A stretch of DNA of 64,000 bases from Vitis vinifera. Taxonomy: Eukaryota > Streptophyta > Magnoliopsida > Vitales > Vitaceae. A program made the position numbers and the translations under genes. Positions 62,923 to 64,000 of this stretch are shown one piece after another; within the stretch, counting starts at the first letter, position 1, and each line of letters starts with the position of its first letter. The notes below the pieces were generated by a model. It was not told the origin of the DNA and made no database searches. It saw nothing but the letters and a program-made list of their open reading frames with translations. The stretch covers positions 18,908,501-18,972,500 of the forward strand of contig NC_081808.1 of NCBI RefSeq assembly GCF_030704535.1, given 5' to 3'.

Positions 62923-64000
62923 TGTGGACCCGCATTTTTCACGTGCGTCCCCACTCGATCGGCGAGACTCGCTTTTTATTTGTGAAAAATTGATTTTTGA
63001 AAAAAAGTTGGAGCCGCCACTTATTTTATCTTTATTTTTGAAGGGAAAATAAAACAAGAAATAAAACCCTAAAAAAAATGACTCCATAATTTTTGGAAAA
63101 GCGTGTCTTTGAAAACCCAAGTCTTGGTCCGGGGATCAGGTTACTTATTGGGAAGGTACCTCTAGGAGGTAGCACCCCTCTAAGCCCTAAAGAGGTCTCT
63201 ACTAATTAAGTTAAGGGGAATATGGCAATTAATCGGTTAATTATGGATACCTAAGTAGGCTAGGTGATTTCAAAAGATTTGCATGCTAAACAAGATCAAA
63301 TTGCCATAAAAGAAAGGTTAGGATGCGTACCCGGACCACTTCTCAAGCGCTATCATAAAACATCAGAGTTAGTATAGAAGTATAACACACAACATGTATT
63401 TAATCATAGTGAATCAAGCATACATCTAAACACCTAGGGATTATCAAACATATGCATACTTCACAGTGACATGATTGTTTACAAAATTTAGAAGGTAGGT
63501 GATAGGGGGGCGTACCTGGATAGCATAAATAACTTACAATGCGCTTCCATAAGACATGATGGATTAAATAATAATAAAATAAAGAAACCCTAGCATGCTT
63601 GTTATCTAATTAGCATAACAAAAATTATCAAAGTATATGAAAACATTAATTATCACACACATCTTGTATACAATTCCTAAAAATAAAAAAAAATAAAATT
63701 AAAAAATTAAAAAAAAAGGCATAATTCCAACAAGTGACGAAAATGGCAACAAAAATAATTTTTGAAAAGATTTTCTTATGTAGGGGTTTCACCAATTCCC
63801 CAAATTAATATACACAAATTTAGCCCAGTATTATCCCATTATGTGGGACCACAAGCTTTGATTCGTGTTTTTGTTCAAAACCAAACTTTTTGTTAAAAAC
63901 CGAGAAGGATGCAAACCGAACAAGATATGGTTGCATATTATTTTTAAATAAAAAAAAAAAGGAGATTTTGATCCTGAGGACTCTAATGAGTTTTTGAAAT
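62923..64000 (-). mobile_element. partial LTR of the giant-LTR family, reverse orientation
   Basis: Begins TGTGGACCCGCATTTTTCACG. Its first 290 bases are the reverse complement of a diverged relative of 52362-52651 (shared agaggggtgct, aataagtaacctga, agtggcg(a/g)ctcc, aaaatgc...gtccaca). It is therefore the 3' end of an LTR on the minus strand, abutting the Athila 3' region and continuing past the window. No coding seen. Confidence 0.6.

Overview
The window is nuclear DNA from a dicot plant. Genes carry GT/AG introns, intergenic DNA is AT-rich and full of retrotransposons, and the protein families are plant-specific (DA1-related peptidases, a pentatricopeptide repeat protein, LysM receptor kinases, a COR413-type membrane protein). 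Gene structure and the dispersed-repeat style suggest grapevine (Vitis) or a close relative; that is inference from memory and was not searched.

Layout. A small conserved plant gene lies at 569-1018 (minus). Then comes a head-to-tail segmental duplication: unit 1 about 2380-11990, unit 2 about 12200-21160. Each unit carries a complete 11-coding-exon DAR1 (DA1-related 1) gene with a non-coding leader exon, and each has the same LINE scrap in intron 5. Copy 2 alone carries a Harbinger-type MITE in intron 3. From about 21560 to 28900 is a nest: scraps of a Mutator-type transposase interrupted by a solo-LTR-like sequence, a 353-bp TRIM-like element and a young Copia element (23918-28520). A 2.7-kb AT-rich terminal-inverted-repeat element with a perfect 9-bp target duplication follows (29241-31962).

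The gene-dense centre (32-47 kb) holds an intronless PPR gene, an NFP/NFR5-type LysM receptor kinase (plus strand), a tandem pair of LYK4/LYK5-type LysM receptor kinases (minus strand) and a four-exon COR413-family gene (minus strand). All three LysM kinases have lost canonical catalytic residues. They are therefore probably ligand-binding co-receptors that signal through an active partner kinase. NFP-type proteins are known for symbiotic lipo-chitooligosaccharide perception and LYK4/5-type proteins for chitin perception.

The right end (47-64 kb) is repeats: a 1.04-kb Mutator-like element with a 9-bp target duplication; a very large solo LTR (4,283 bp, perfect TCAGG target duplication) containing a degenerate AATTCC-type array and what looks like a captured gene 5' end; and an Athila-type Gypsy element whose gag-pol frame is closed by two in-frame TGA codons. 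That element is cut at 62923 by an LTR-family relative of the giant solo LTR lying in the opposite orientation.

No rRNA, tRNA or CRISPR feature was recognised. Exon boundaries were read by eye from splice consensus, frame continuity and comparison of duplicate copies.
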